The notes under the pieces were generated by a model, which made no database searches, was not told the DNA's origin, and was given only the letters and a program-made list of their open reading frames with translations. A stretch of DNA of 52,904 nucleotides from Paludibacteraceae bacterium (GTDB taxonomy: Bacteria; Bacteroidota; Bacteroidia; Bacteroidales; Paludibacteraceae), in assembly GCA_024401555.1 (NCBI GenBank), contig JAKSKV010000022.1, forward strand, positions 1 through 52,904, given 5' to 3'. How positions within the stretch are numbered: the stretch's first letter is position 1; each line of letters opens with the position of its first letter. This document shows positions 24,382 through 32,453 of the stretch, piece by piece. The translations under genes were made by a program, and so were the position numbers.

Positions 24382-27300
24382 ATGGACAAAAAGTACCTAA
24401 TGATCCCGATGGGATTATTCGCCGCATTGTGCACAGCGACCGCCGGTACCGTCATCGAAGAGGGCTTCGAGTCGGGCGCGGGAAGTTGGTCGGCGAGAGG
24501 AGGCGAGACGATCGCCGGATCCTCAACGGTAGCCCATACGGGCACCAAATCTCTCAAAGCTTCAAGCCGCGGAAATTATTGGAACGGACCTGCGTTGTCC
24601 TCCTCTAAATTCGTTGCAGGCGGTACCTACGATGTCGAATCGTACGTCTATTTCGACGGTAGCACCTACTCCACCTCTACCGGAGGAGGAAGCGCAGCCA
24701 CAGGCGACATCGTATCACTCAAAGCCGCTTACGCCAACTATTTCAAGATCGGAACCTGCCTCTCCTCCATGGAGGCGAGCAAGTCGCAAGCGAAGCAATT
24801 GGTTCAGACTCATTTCAACAGCGTCACACCGGAGAACGAGTTGAAACCAGACGCCATGTTGGACCAGAGCGCCAGCCAATCGAGGGGAAACAACGTCAAC
24901 CCGCAAGTCCGTCTCGGACAGGGAGCTAAAACCATCCTTCAATATTGCAGCGACAACAACATTCCGCTCAGAGGACACTGTTTCGTATGGCATAGCCAAA
25001 CCCCATCCTGGTTCTTTAAGGAAAACTTCTCCAACAATGGAGCGGACGTCTCCAAGGAGGTGATGAACCAACGCATGGAAAACTACATTAAAAACACAAT
25101 CGAGGCCGTCACTTCAGCCTATCCCAAATTGAACATCTACGCATGGGACGTCGTGAACGAGGCATTCAAAGACCAAGGCGGACTTCGTGACGGAGGAGAT
25201 AACAACTCCCAAAGCGGCACCTCTTATTGGGTGAAGATATACAAGAGCGACGAGTTCATCCACAACGCCTTCAAGTACGCGAGAAAATATGCGCCTAAGA
25301 CTTGTAAACTGTATTACAACGATTATAATGAGTACAACGACGGAAAGTTGGAGAGCATCGCTAAGATCGTGGAGTCATGCTTCAAAGAGGGCAACCTCGA
25401 TGGCGTCGGCATGCAATCACACTTGGCGACCAACTATCCGGACAAGAACCGTTACAGAAATGCGGTGAAGCGTTTCGCTCAAATCGGTTGCGACATCCAA
25501 GTGACCGAGTTGGATGTCACCAACTCCAGCGAGAGCGCGCAAGCCTCTTACATCAAGGATCTGTTCGACATCTACAAAGAGTACAAAGACAACATCAGCG
25601 CTGTCGTTTTCTGGGGTACCCAAGATGGTATGAGTTGGAGATCCAGCCAAAATCCGTTGATTTTCAACAGCCAATACAAGCCTAAGCAAGCCTACTACAA
25701 AATCGTGGATGGCATGAGCGTCTCTTCCGTTCCTGAGACACCTGCCGAGAGTGGATCAGGCCTTAGCGAGTGTGGATTCGAACTATGTTTCCAATACAGC
25801 GACGGAGGCGAGACTCAATACAAGACCATCGGCCAAGCAACCGCCAAGAGCAAGACTTGGACAAAACTCAGCGGTAACATCACCATCCCTTCCACCGCCA
25901 CCAGCATCAAACTCTACATCCAGACCAAGGATTCGGGAAGCGACGCTGACTTGATCGATTTCTATTTGGATGACGTGAAGTGTACTTCCGACGAGACAGT
26001 AGTTGAGAATCCGGGCGAAAAAGATCCAGGAGAACAGAACCCAGGCGTACACCAAGGCGGCGGTTCCGTCAATGAATCAGGCGTATATCCTATCAGCTAC
26101 AGCGTGGAGAACACTGGCGCCGATTGTGCGGAGCCATCCTCTTTGAACAAAAACAATTTGAAGAGCTGCTCCACATTGCCAGATCCATTCGAGTGGGCAG
26201 ACGGCAGCGGACGTGTGACCAATTTCTGCGACTGGTCATGTCGTCGTAACGAGATCAAACGTGAGATCGAATTCTGGGAGATCGGAGAGAAACCTAAATT
26301 CGATAAATTGGAGGCGTCGTATAATGGCGGCACATTGACCGTGAAAATCTACAACGGTAGCAATACCCTCACCTTGACCAGCAAGATCTCGGTTCCTTCC
26401 GGCAGCGGACCTCACCCTATCGTCATCGGTATGGATGGCAACACCGGAAGCTTGAGTTCAAACTATTTCTCTAAATGCATTCAAGTGCCATTCACCCACT
26501 CGCAAATCGCAGAGTACAACAGTGGTTTCGGTGGCGGCGGAAGAAGCCAAAACGATCCATTCTACAAACTCTACCCTGGTACATTCAACACCAAGGCGGA
26601 CTATTGCGCTTGGTCATGGGGTATCAGCCGTTTGATCGATGGTCTGGAGATCGTGAAGGATAAGATCAACGCCGATCTTGGCCACATCGCTGTCACAGGA
26701 TGTTCTTACGCAGGAAAGATGGCCTTGTTCGCAGGAGCCTTCGATGAGCGTATCGCACTTACCATTGCGCAAGAGTCTGGAGGTGGCGGTATCAACTCAT
26801 GGCGTGTGAGCGAAAAGATCGGTAGCTCTGTGGAGGGTATCTCCAACACCAACTACGATTGGTTCCTCACCAGCTTCAAGAACAACTTCAACGGCAAAAC
26901 CAGCCAAATCCCATACGACCACCACGAGTTGATCGCTATGATCGCGCCGCGTGCCTTCTTGGCATTTGGTAATCCAGACTATGAGTGGTTGGGCGACGAA
27001 TCCGGCTACATCTCCTTGAAGGGAGCAGAAGAGGTTTGGAAGGCGATGGGTATCGAAGACCGTTTTGGCTATGTCATCGAGGGAGGACATTCACACTGCC
27101 AAGCTTCCAGCAGACAAAACAGCGCGGCGCAGGCCTTCATCCAGAAGTTCTTGCACGGTGACAAATCGCAAAACACCACCATCCGCACCAGCACAGTCAA
27201 CAAAGATTACCAAAGTTGGTCTAAAGCATTCGCAGGACACAAGATCATCAACAATGGTTGTGGATTGACCGCTGACTTCAACACACAAGCTGAGGAGAGA

Positions 27301-27561
27301 GAGGGGTATGGATTGGAGCAAAACGCGCCGAACCCATCTACCAACGAGACTACCATCACCTACTCCATTGGAGATGACGCACAGGTTTCTATCGTGCTCT
27401 ACAACGAGATGGGTGCAGAAGTGATGAAGATCGTCAACGCTCATTTGGAGGCAGGCACCTACTACACCAATGTCTCTACCGAGCGACTCCCAAGTGGTAT
27501 CTACCACTACGTTATGTCAGCCAATGGTTTCACCAGCAGCAAGAGTATGATCGTAAAATAG
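24382..27561 (+). CDS. Secreted GH10 xylanase / CE15 glucuronoyl esterase fusion with T9SS type A sorting domain
   Basis: 1059 residues from ATG 24382 (MDKKYLMIPMGLFAALCTATAG, signal peptide). Domains: residues 25-108, first half of a CBM22/CBM4-like module (FESGAGSWSARGG, AHTGTKSLKAS, YWNGPAL, GGTYDVESYV). Residues 112-447, GH10 xylanase with acid/base Glu260 (WDVVNE) and nucleophile Glu376 (QVTELDV). Residues 457-536, the second half of the same binding module (SKTWTKLSGNITIP, IDFYLDDVKC). Then a Pro/Gly linker. Residues 565-930, CE15 with nucleophile Ser775 in GCSYAGK, Glu798 in AQESGGGG and His903 in GGHSHC. Residues 975-1059 hold the type A sorting domain (NAPNPSTNET, LPSGIYHYV). GH10 cuts the xylan backbone; CE15 cleaves glucuronoyl esters linking lignin to xylan. 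Export by the T9SS and surface attachment are inferred. Confidence 0.9.
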   Translation: MDKKYLMIPMGLFAALCTATAGTVIEEGFESGAGSWSARGGETIAGSSTVAHTGTKSLKASSRGNYWNGPALSSSKFVAGGTYDVESYVYFDGSTYSTSTGGGSAATGDIVSLKAAYANYFKIGTCLSSMEASKSQAKQLVQTHFNSVTPENELKPDAMLDQSASQSRGNNVNPQVRLGQGAKTILQYCSDNNIPLRGHCFVWHSQTPSWFFKENFSNNGADVSKEVMNQRMENYIKNTIEAVTSAYPKLNIYAWDVVNEAFKDQGGLRDGGDNNSQSGTSYWVKIYKSDEFIHNAFKYARKYAPKTCKLYYNDYNEYNDGKLESIAKIVESCFKEGNLDGVGMQSHLATNYPDKNRYRNAVKRFAQIGCDIQVTELDVTNSSESAQASYIKDLFDIYKEYKDNISAVVFWGTQDGMSWRSSQNPLIFNSQYKPKQAYYKIVDGMSVSSVPETPAESGSGLSECGFELCFQYSDGGETQYKTIGQATAKSKTWTKLSGNITIPSTATSIKLYIQTKDSGSDADLIDFYLDDVKCTSDETVVENPGEKDPGEQNPGVHQGGGSVNESGVYPISYSVENTGADCAEPSSLNKNNLKSCSTLPDPFEWADGSGRVTNFCDWSCRRNEIKREIEFWEIGEKPKFDKLEASYNGGTLTVKIYNGSNTLTLTSKISVPSGSGPHPIVIGMDGNTGSLSSNYFSKCIQVPFTHSQIAEYNSGFGGGGRSQNDPFYKLYPGTFNTKADYCAWSWGISRLIDGLEIVKDKINADLGHIAVTGCSYAGKMALFAGAFDERIALTIAQESGGGGINSWRVSEKIGSSVEGISNTNYDWFLTSFKNNFNGKTSQIPYDHHELIAMIAPRAFLAFGNPDYEWLGDESGYISLKGAEEVWKAMGIEDRFGYVIEGGHSHCQASSRQNSAAQAFIQKFLHGDKSQNTTIRTSTVNKDYQSWSKAFAGHKIINNGCGLTADFNTQAEEREGYGLEQNAPNPSTNETTITYSIGDDAQVSIVLYNEMGAEVMKIVNAHLEAGTYYTNVSTERLPSGIYHYVMSANGFTSSKSMIVK

Positions 27562-27634
27562 CGTTTTACGAAAAACTACAACTTTTTGCCGAATTATTCC
27601 TAACGGAAAGGGTGAAATCGGCTTACATTTGCAG

Positions 27635-27862
27635 TGTTATACCATTATTGCACACACTATTTGAACACTTACTTACTGTAAAAGTATTCGACGACGGAAT
27701 ACCCTCCGCAACGTCGATGGTTAAAGATGGATGAATCGGTTTGCCGAAAGGCAGGCCGATTCGACATCAAACTTCCGAACACAAAAAGAACAATACAATA
27801 TTAAACTCAAAAAATCTAAGAAGAAAGAGGGTTAACCGAATCCGGTCAACCCTCTTTTCATT
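27635..27862 (+). ncRNA. Candidate small RNA between convergent genes
   Basis: TACATTTG at 27624-27631 matches the -7 element, but the next plus-strand gene is over 1.6 kb away and a terminator follows at 27825-27858. This defines a transcript of about 225 nt. Within it, 27733-27745 and 27750-27762 form a 13-bp hairpin with a GAAA tetraloop (two G-U pairs). No open frame of note. The -33 element is not convincing, so the call is tentative. Confidence 0.4.
27825..27858. terminator. Terminator, probably bidirectional
   Basis: aagagggtt pairs with aaccctctt, extended by accg/cggt past one mismatch, loop aatc. A T run follows on the plus strand, with T-rich sequence on the minus strand. Confidence 0.8.
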
Positions 27863-27903
27863 ATCCCAAACTTCCAATGTCTTTTACACAAATATTACCT
27901 CCT

Positions 27904-29154
27904 CTACATCCACTTTTTACAACACTCCTTCGCCTCCGCGATAATACGCTCCTCATCCGCCATCTTCCTATCCTTCATAATGATCTTACCATCGCAAATC
28001 AAGGTGTCAAACGCCTCACTACAAGAGGAATAGACCAAATTGGATTTAAAGTTATAACAAGGGACAAACCGCTCGTGGTCCAAATTGACCAACAAGGCAT
28101 CCGCCACCTTACCCACCTTGATCTCTCCACCATCAATACCGAAGGCCTCCGCACTGCTCTTGGTCACCCAATCCAAGGCCATATCCACAGGCAGGGTTTC
28201 TGGTCCATAATTACATTTCGCCATCATAGAGGCGAACTTCATCTCCTCCTGCATATCCAAGTTATTGTTGGAAGAACATCCGTCCGTACCTATCGTCACG
28301 CGGCAACCCGCCTCAATCGCATGCTTCGTCCTAAAATAGCCGGAATAGAGTTTCATATTGGAGACTGGATTGTGGGCTATCGTCACACCACGCTCCTTGA
28401 GGATGGCTAACTCCTCGTCATCCACATGTACCACATGCGCAGCGATGCAATCCGGGCCCAAAACCCCTAACTTGTCCAACCATCGAACTGGCGTCATGCC
28501 GTGCTCCGCAACGCAATCTTTTATCTCCTTCTCAGTTTCGGAGAGGTGGAAATGGATCTTGGCATGGCACTTACGAGCCGCCTCCGCCGCACGAATCCAC
28601 AATTTCTCGCCCACCGTATAGACCGCATGAGGGGCTATGGAGACTTGTATACGGTCCGATTGTCCACTTAATCGCTCCAACGCGTCAAAGGACTTTTGGA
28701 TCCGCTCCTCCCCAATCGTGTCGATCAACGTGAATCCCATGCAACCACGGATACCCATTCTATCCAATACCTTCCAGGTCTCTTCGGTGTCCCAATACAT
28801 ATCATTGAAGAATACCGTACCCGACTTTACCATCTCCAAAATGGCCAACTCACTACCGATACGCACATCCTCCGGCGTCATCTTCGCCTCAAAAGGCCAA
28901 ATGTGTTCATTGAGCCAAGTAAACAGCTCCATATCATCCGCATAACCGCGCAAAAGTGTCATGGCGGCGTGGGTGTGCATATTATAAAAGGGAGGAACAA
29001 TCGCCAATCGCTTATCGCTCTCGAAGATCTCATCCCCAGCCTCAGGCTTCACCTCTTTGCCAATCGCCGCAAAACGGCCATCCGCCATACGCACATTCAC
29101 CAGTTCTCCATCCAAAAGGAGATTGCCTATATACATTGATTTGTTATTACCCAT
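27904..29154 (-). CDS. mtaD: 5'-methylthioadenosine / S-adenosylhomocysteine deaminase (amidohydrolase)
   Basis: 416 residues. Metal ligands and catalytic segments of the TRZ/ATZ amidohydrolase group are present: FYNMHTHAAMTLLRG, the HFHLSETEKE strand, HVVHVDDEELAIL with IAHNPVSNMKL, and GTDGCSSNNNLDM. MtaD-type enzymes deaminate MTA, SAH or adenosine in methionine salvage and nucleoside turnover. Chlorohydrolase-like and guanine deaminase-like relatives share the motifs, so the exact substrate is not fixed by sequence. Monocistronic by context, between a terminator and a divergent gene. TATATTTG at 29216-29223 (minus) is the likely -7 element. Confidence 0.85.
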   Translation of the reverse strand: MGNNKSMYIGNLLLDGELVNVRMADGRFAAIGKEVKPEAGDEIFESDKRLAIVPPFYNMHTHAAMTLLRGYADDMELFTWLNEHIWPFEAKMTPEDVRIGSELAILEMVKSGTVFFNDMYWDTEETWKVLDRMGIRGCMGFTLIDTIGEERIQKSFDALERLSGQSDRIQVSIAPHAVYTVGEKLWIRAAEAARKCHAKIHFHLSETEKEIKDCVAEHGMTPVRWLDKLGVLGPDCIAAHVVHVDDEELAILKERGVTIAHNPVSNMKLYSGYFRTKHAIEAGCRVTIGTDGCSSNNNLDMQEEMKFASMMAKCNYGPETLPVDMALDWVTKSSAEAFGIDGGEIKVGKVADALLVNLDHERFVPCYNFKSNLVYSSCSEAFDTLICDGKIIMKDRKMADEERIIAEAKECCKKWM

Positions 29155-29277
29155 ATTCCTCAGTATTTATTGTACATTCCACAAACCACATCAGAACATC
29201 GAGAGGTGGCGTTATCAAATATAAAAAATTTATTGCAAATTCATCCTATAATACCTAAAAAATCCATCGTAATTTCT

Positions 29278-29310
29278 TAACTTTGCCATGTTTAGGTGGA
29301 GGCATGCCTC
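29278..29310 (+). promoter_or_regulatory. Promoter and palindromic leader of the DUF4139 gene
   Basis: TAACTTTG (29278-29285) is followed by the perfect 12-bp palindrome gaggcatgcctc (29299-29310) in the early leader. Confidence 0.55.
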
Positions 29311-29337
29311 TATGTGTAATTTAAGTTGGAATTCATT

Positions 29338-31305
29338 ATGAAGTGTAACAAGGCCATTAAATTAATGCTAATTTCCGTATTAGCATTGCCGTTGAACGCT
29401 TATGCGGTCGAGAAAGAACTACAAATGGAGATTGACCAGGTAACCGTATTCCGTGCGGGAGCTGAGGTGGAACGTTCCACCAAAGTGGTGCTTCCAGCAG
29501 GTGTGTCGGAGTTGAGAATCAGATCACTCTCCCCATCAATCGATCCCAAGAGCATTTTGGTCAAAATACCTACCGAGAGCGTAGCGCTCATGTCATTGAC
29601 TCACGAGCTCGACTTCGCCAACCAAAAGAAGGTGTTAGAGGAGACTGCCAAACTTTCCAAAACCATCGAGGCACTCAAAGACTCCATCGCCCAAACCAAC
29701 AGTTTGTTGGAGGTTTACGCATCCGAAAAGGAGATGATGAAGTCTAACAAGAGCATCAAGGGCGTCGAAGGCATCACCGCCGACGACTTCGCGAAGATCA
29801 CCACCTTCTACCACAAGAAGATGACCGAGATCGAGAACGAGCAAAACAGATTGAAGAAGAAAAAGAAGGAGTTCTCCAGCCAATACATCAATCTAACACA
29901 AAAGCAGATCGCCTTGAACCTTACAGCGAATGAGTCCTCATTCACCGTAAAGATGGTGGTGAGAGCAGAGCGTGAGGTGGAGACCACCATCGGATTGGAC
30001 TACTATGTGACCGAGGCTGGTTGGGATCCAATCTACGAGGCCCGCATCACCAACGACAAACAACCGATGCAACTCACTTACGGCGCAAGCGTGAGACAAA
30101 ATGTCCACGAGGATTGGAGCAACGTCAAAATCCGTATCTCCACAGAGGATCCTACCGAAGACAAGTTGCAGCCAAGCATCGCCAGCGACAAGCTCTATTT
30201 CGGCAACTCCGCCAAATACGTGGCAAAGGCGCAGATGAAGGTGCAACCTAAGACTACCACCATCAAGGGAATCATCTCCAACTTTATGCATCCGCTTCCA
30301 AATGTCTGTGTAGTGGCTAAGGGCACCAACCTTTACGCTATCTCAGACCAAAACGGATATTACGAGATCAACGTGCCTGAAAGAAGCGATGTCGAGTTCT
30401 CCCACTTGGGTTACATCACCCAGACCATCAACGTCAACGACAAGACAAAGGGGGTCATCAACATCAATATGGCCGAGAATTTCGAGAAGAAGCAATCAGA
30501 ATTCAAAGAGGCAGTCTCTCAAGACGAGGAGGCTCCTACGGGAGAGACCAGCACCACTGTTTCCCAAATCATGATGGGCAACAACACCACCTCTACCTTC
30601 GAGTCGGGCAACACTCTTACACACAAGGAGTTGAAGCCTTCCCTTCTTTCCGAAGGAGAGATGGAGGCGGAGGATATCGTGCCAGGATGGATCAACTTGG
30701 CACCGTTCACAGTTACCGTACCAAACAGATACACCATTCCTTCCAACAATGTGCCTACCATCATCCGTATGAAGGAGTTGAAGATCGCCGCCAACTACGA
30801 ATATGTCGTATTGCCAAAATTGGAGAAGAAGGCCTACATTTCAGCCATCATTCCTGATTGGAGCAGATACAACTTGCTGGACGGCCCCGTTTACATCTTC
30901 TGGAACAATGAGTTCAAGGGACAAAGCTACCTCTCTACCGATGCGATGAAGGATTATGTCGAGTTATCGGTCGGAGCGGACAAGGGCATCACAGTCAACA
31001 GAGAGATCATCCAATCCAACTCGACCAGACAGGTGATGATCTCCAGCAACAAGGCTACCCGTTCTTGGAGAATCACATTGACCAACACCAAGCACCAACC
31101 GGTTGAGATTGCGGTGAAGGATCAATACCCAATATCCAACGATGAGGACATTGAAGTGGAATTGTTGCAAAGCAACGGCGCATCCGTTGACAAGAGCACA
31201 GGTATCATTACTTGGAAGGCAACCCTTCAACCCAACGAGACCAAGACATTTGACTTCACTTATAGAGTGAAGTATCCTGTCGGCAAAACGCTCTTCATCG
31301 AGTAA
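29338..31305 (+). CDS. DUF4139/DUF4140 (MuiA-like) protein with carboxypeptidase-regulatory-like insert
   Basis: 655 residues from ATG 29338 (MKCNKAIKLMLISVLALPLNAYA, signal peptide). The start DQVTVFRAGAEVERSTKVVLPAG is the DUF4140 opening. A coiled coil follows (residues 80-190, with a NRLKKKKKEFSSQ segment). Then comes the DUF4139 barrel beginning DYYVTEAGWDPIYEARITND and ending in NETKTFDFTYRVKYPVGK. Inserted near residues 310-380 is a carboxypeptidase regulatory-like beta-sandwich (IKGIISNFMHPLPNVCVVAKG, NGYYEINVPE, FSHLGYITQTINVND). The insert is common in Bacteroidetes envelope proteins. The family is called mucoidy inhibitor MuiA-like, but its function is not established. Likely periplasmic or outer membrane. 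Confidence 0.85.
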   Translation: MKCNKAIKLMLISVLALPLNAYAVEKELQMEIDQVTVFRAGAEVERSTKVVLPAGVSELRIRSLSPSIDPKSILVKIPTESVALMSLTHELDFANQKKVLEETAKLSKTIEALKDSIAQTNSLLEVYASEKEMMKSNKSIKGVEGITADDFAKITTFYHKKMTEIENEQNRLKKKKKEFSSQYINLTQKQIALNLTANESSFTVKMVVRAEREVETTIGLDYYVTEAGWDPIYEARITNDKQPMQLTYGASVRQNVHEDWSNVKIRISTEDPTEDKLQPSIASDKLYFGNSAKYVAKAQMKVQPKTTTIKGIISNFMHPLPNVCVVAKGTNLYAISDQNGYYEINVPERSDVEFSHLGYITQTINVNDKTKGVININMAENFEKKQSEFKEAVSQDEEAPTGETSTTVSQIMMGNNTTSTFESGNTLTHKELKPSLLSEGEMEAEDIVPGWINLAPFTVTVPNRYTIPSNNVPTIIRMKELKIAANYEYVVLPKLEKKAYISAIIPDWSRYNLLDGPVYIFWNNEFKGQSYLSTDAMKDYVELSVGADKGITVNREIIQSNSTRQVMISSNKATRSWRITLTNTKHQPVEIAVKDQYPISNDEDIEVELLQSNGASVDKSTGIITWKATLQPNETKTFDFTYRVKYPVGKTLFIE

Positions 31306-31325
31306 TCATCACAATTTGAAATCCA

Positions 31326-31361
31326 TACATTTGTAGAGGTTCGATTTATCGTGCCTCTACA
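31326..31361 (+). promoter_or_regulatory. Overlapping hairpin and promoter before thiL
   Basis: TACATTTG (31326-31333) overlaps the hairpin tgtagagg (31332-31339) with cctctaca (31354-31361), followed by tttt. It can act as terminator of the DUF4139 gene and as promoter region of thiL-porE. Confidence 0.5.
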
Positions 31362-31391
31362 TTTTGGTATATAAAATAGACATTCAAGAAA

Positions 31392-32420
31392 ATGAGCAGA
31401 ACGGAAATTTCCACCCTCGGAGAGTTTGGCTTAATCAAACATCTCACACAATCATTCGAACTCAAAAACAAATCATCCTTGAAGGGCGTAGGCGACGATG
31501 CGGCTATCTTGGATTATAAAAACAAACAGGTGTTGGTCACCACCGACCTTTTGTTGGAAGGCGTTCATTTCGACCTAACCTACGTGCCGTTGAAGCACCT
31601 CGGATATAAATCAGCTGTCGTGAACATCTCCGACATCTGCGCCATGAACGGCAAACCGAAACAGATCACCGTCTCTCTTGGTGTCTCCAAACGATTCTCG
31701 GTAGAGGATATGGAGGAGCTGTATGCGGGCATTCAATTGGCTTGCGACCGCTATGGCGTGGACTTGGTGGGAGGCGACACATCCGCCTCTTTGACCGGCC
31801 TTACCATCAGCATCACCTGCATCGGAGAAGGTGAAAAGGGGAAAATTTCTTGTCGGGATGGAGCGAAAGCCAACGATTTGATCTGCGTTTCAGGTGACCT
31901 TGGCGCTGCCTATATGGGTTTACTCCTTTTGGAAAGGGAGAAGAAAATCTTCTCCGGTGACGAAAACGCACAGCCTGATTTCGCAGGTAAAGAGTACATC
32001 ATCGAGCGTCAGCTGAAACCAGAGGCTCGTCAAGACATCATCGAGTCATTGGAACGCATCAAAGTAGTTCCAACCTCTATGATGGATATCTCAGACGGAT
32101 TGTCGTCCGAGCTACTCCACATCTGTAACCAAAGCGGTGTGGGTTGCCGTATCTACGAGGACAGAATTCCGATCGACTACCAGACCGCTGTCATGGCGGA
32201 GGAGTTCAACATGAACGTCACCACCGTAGCTTTGAACGGAGGAGAGGATTACGAACTGCTCTTCACCGTGCCATTGGATATGAACGATGTTTTCCAAAAT
32301 TTGCCAGGAATCAAGGTAATCGGACACACCACTGACGCCTCTTTGGGCGCATGCCTCATTACCAGGGACGGACAGGAGATTACCCTTAAGGCGCAAGGTT
32401 GGAACTCCCTTGAAAAATAA
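31392..32420 (+). CDS. thiL: Thiamine-monophosphate kinase ThiL
   Basis: 342 residues. ThiL phosphorylates thiamine monophosphate to the diphosphate with ATP. Conserved segments: LKGVGDDAAIL, VTTDLLLEGVHFDLTY, AVVNISDICAMNGKP, the DLVGGDTSA loop, ICVSGDLGAAYMGL, MDISDGLSSEL and NGGEDYELLF. Length and start (MSRTEISTLGEFGLIKHL) fit. It is followed 33 nt later by the PorE-like gene, probably in the same transcript although unrelated in function. Confidence 0.95.
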   Translation: MSRTEISTLGEFGLIKHLTQSFELKNKSSLKGVGDDAAILDYKNKQVLVTTDLLLEGVHFDLTYVPLKHLGYKSAVVNISDICAMNGKPKQITVSLGVSKRFSVEDMEELYAGIQLACDRYGVDLVGGDTSASLTGLTISITCIGEGEKGKISCRDGAKANDLICVSGDLGAAYMGLLLLEREKKIFSGDENAQPDFAGKEYIIERQLKPEARQDIIESLERIKVVPTSMMDISDGLSSELLHICNQSGVGCRIYEDRIPIDYQTAVMAEEFNMNVTTVALNGGEDYELLFTVPLDMNDVFQNLPGIKVIGHTTDASLGACLITRDGQEITLKAQGWNSLEK

Positions 32421-32453
32421 AACAATGGTTTCCCCGTTGAGATAATAAATGAT

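Larger units (their letters stand above)
27562..27903. other. Intergenic stretch holding a candidate small RNA
   Basis: No protein gene is visible. It contains a plus-strand promoter-like box, a long hairpin and a terminator, entered separately as a candidate small RNA and a terminator. Confidence 0.6.

Noticed and set aside
27733-27762. Hairpin as terminator of the xylanase gene
   Set aside because: No T run follows and it is 170 nt downstream of the stop; the stem at 27825-27858 is the better terminator.
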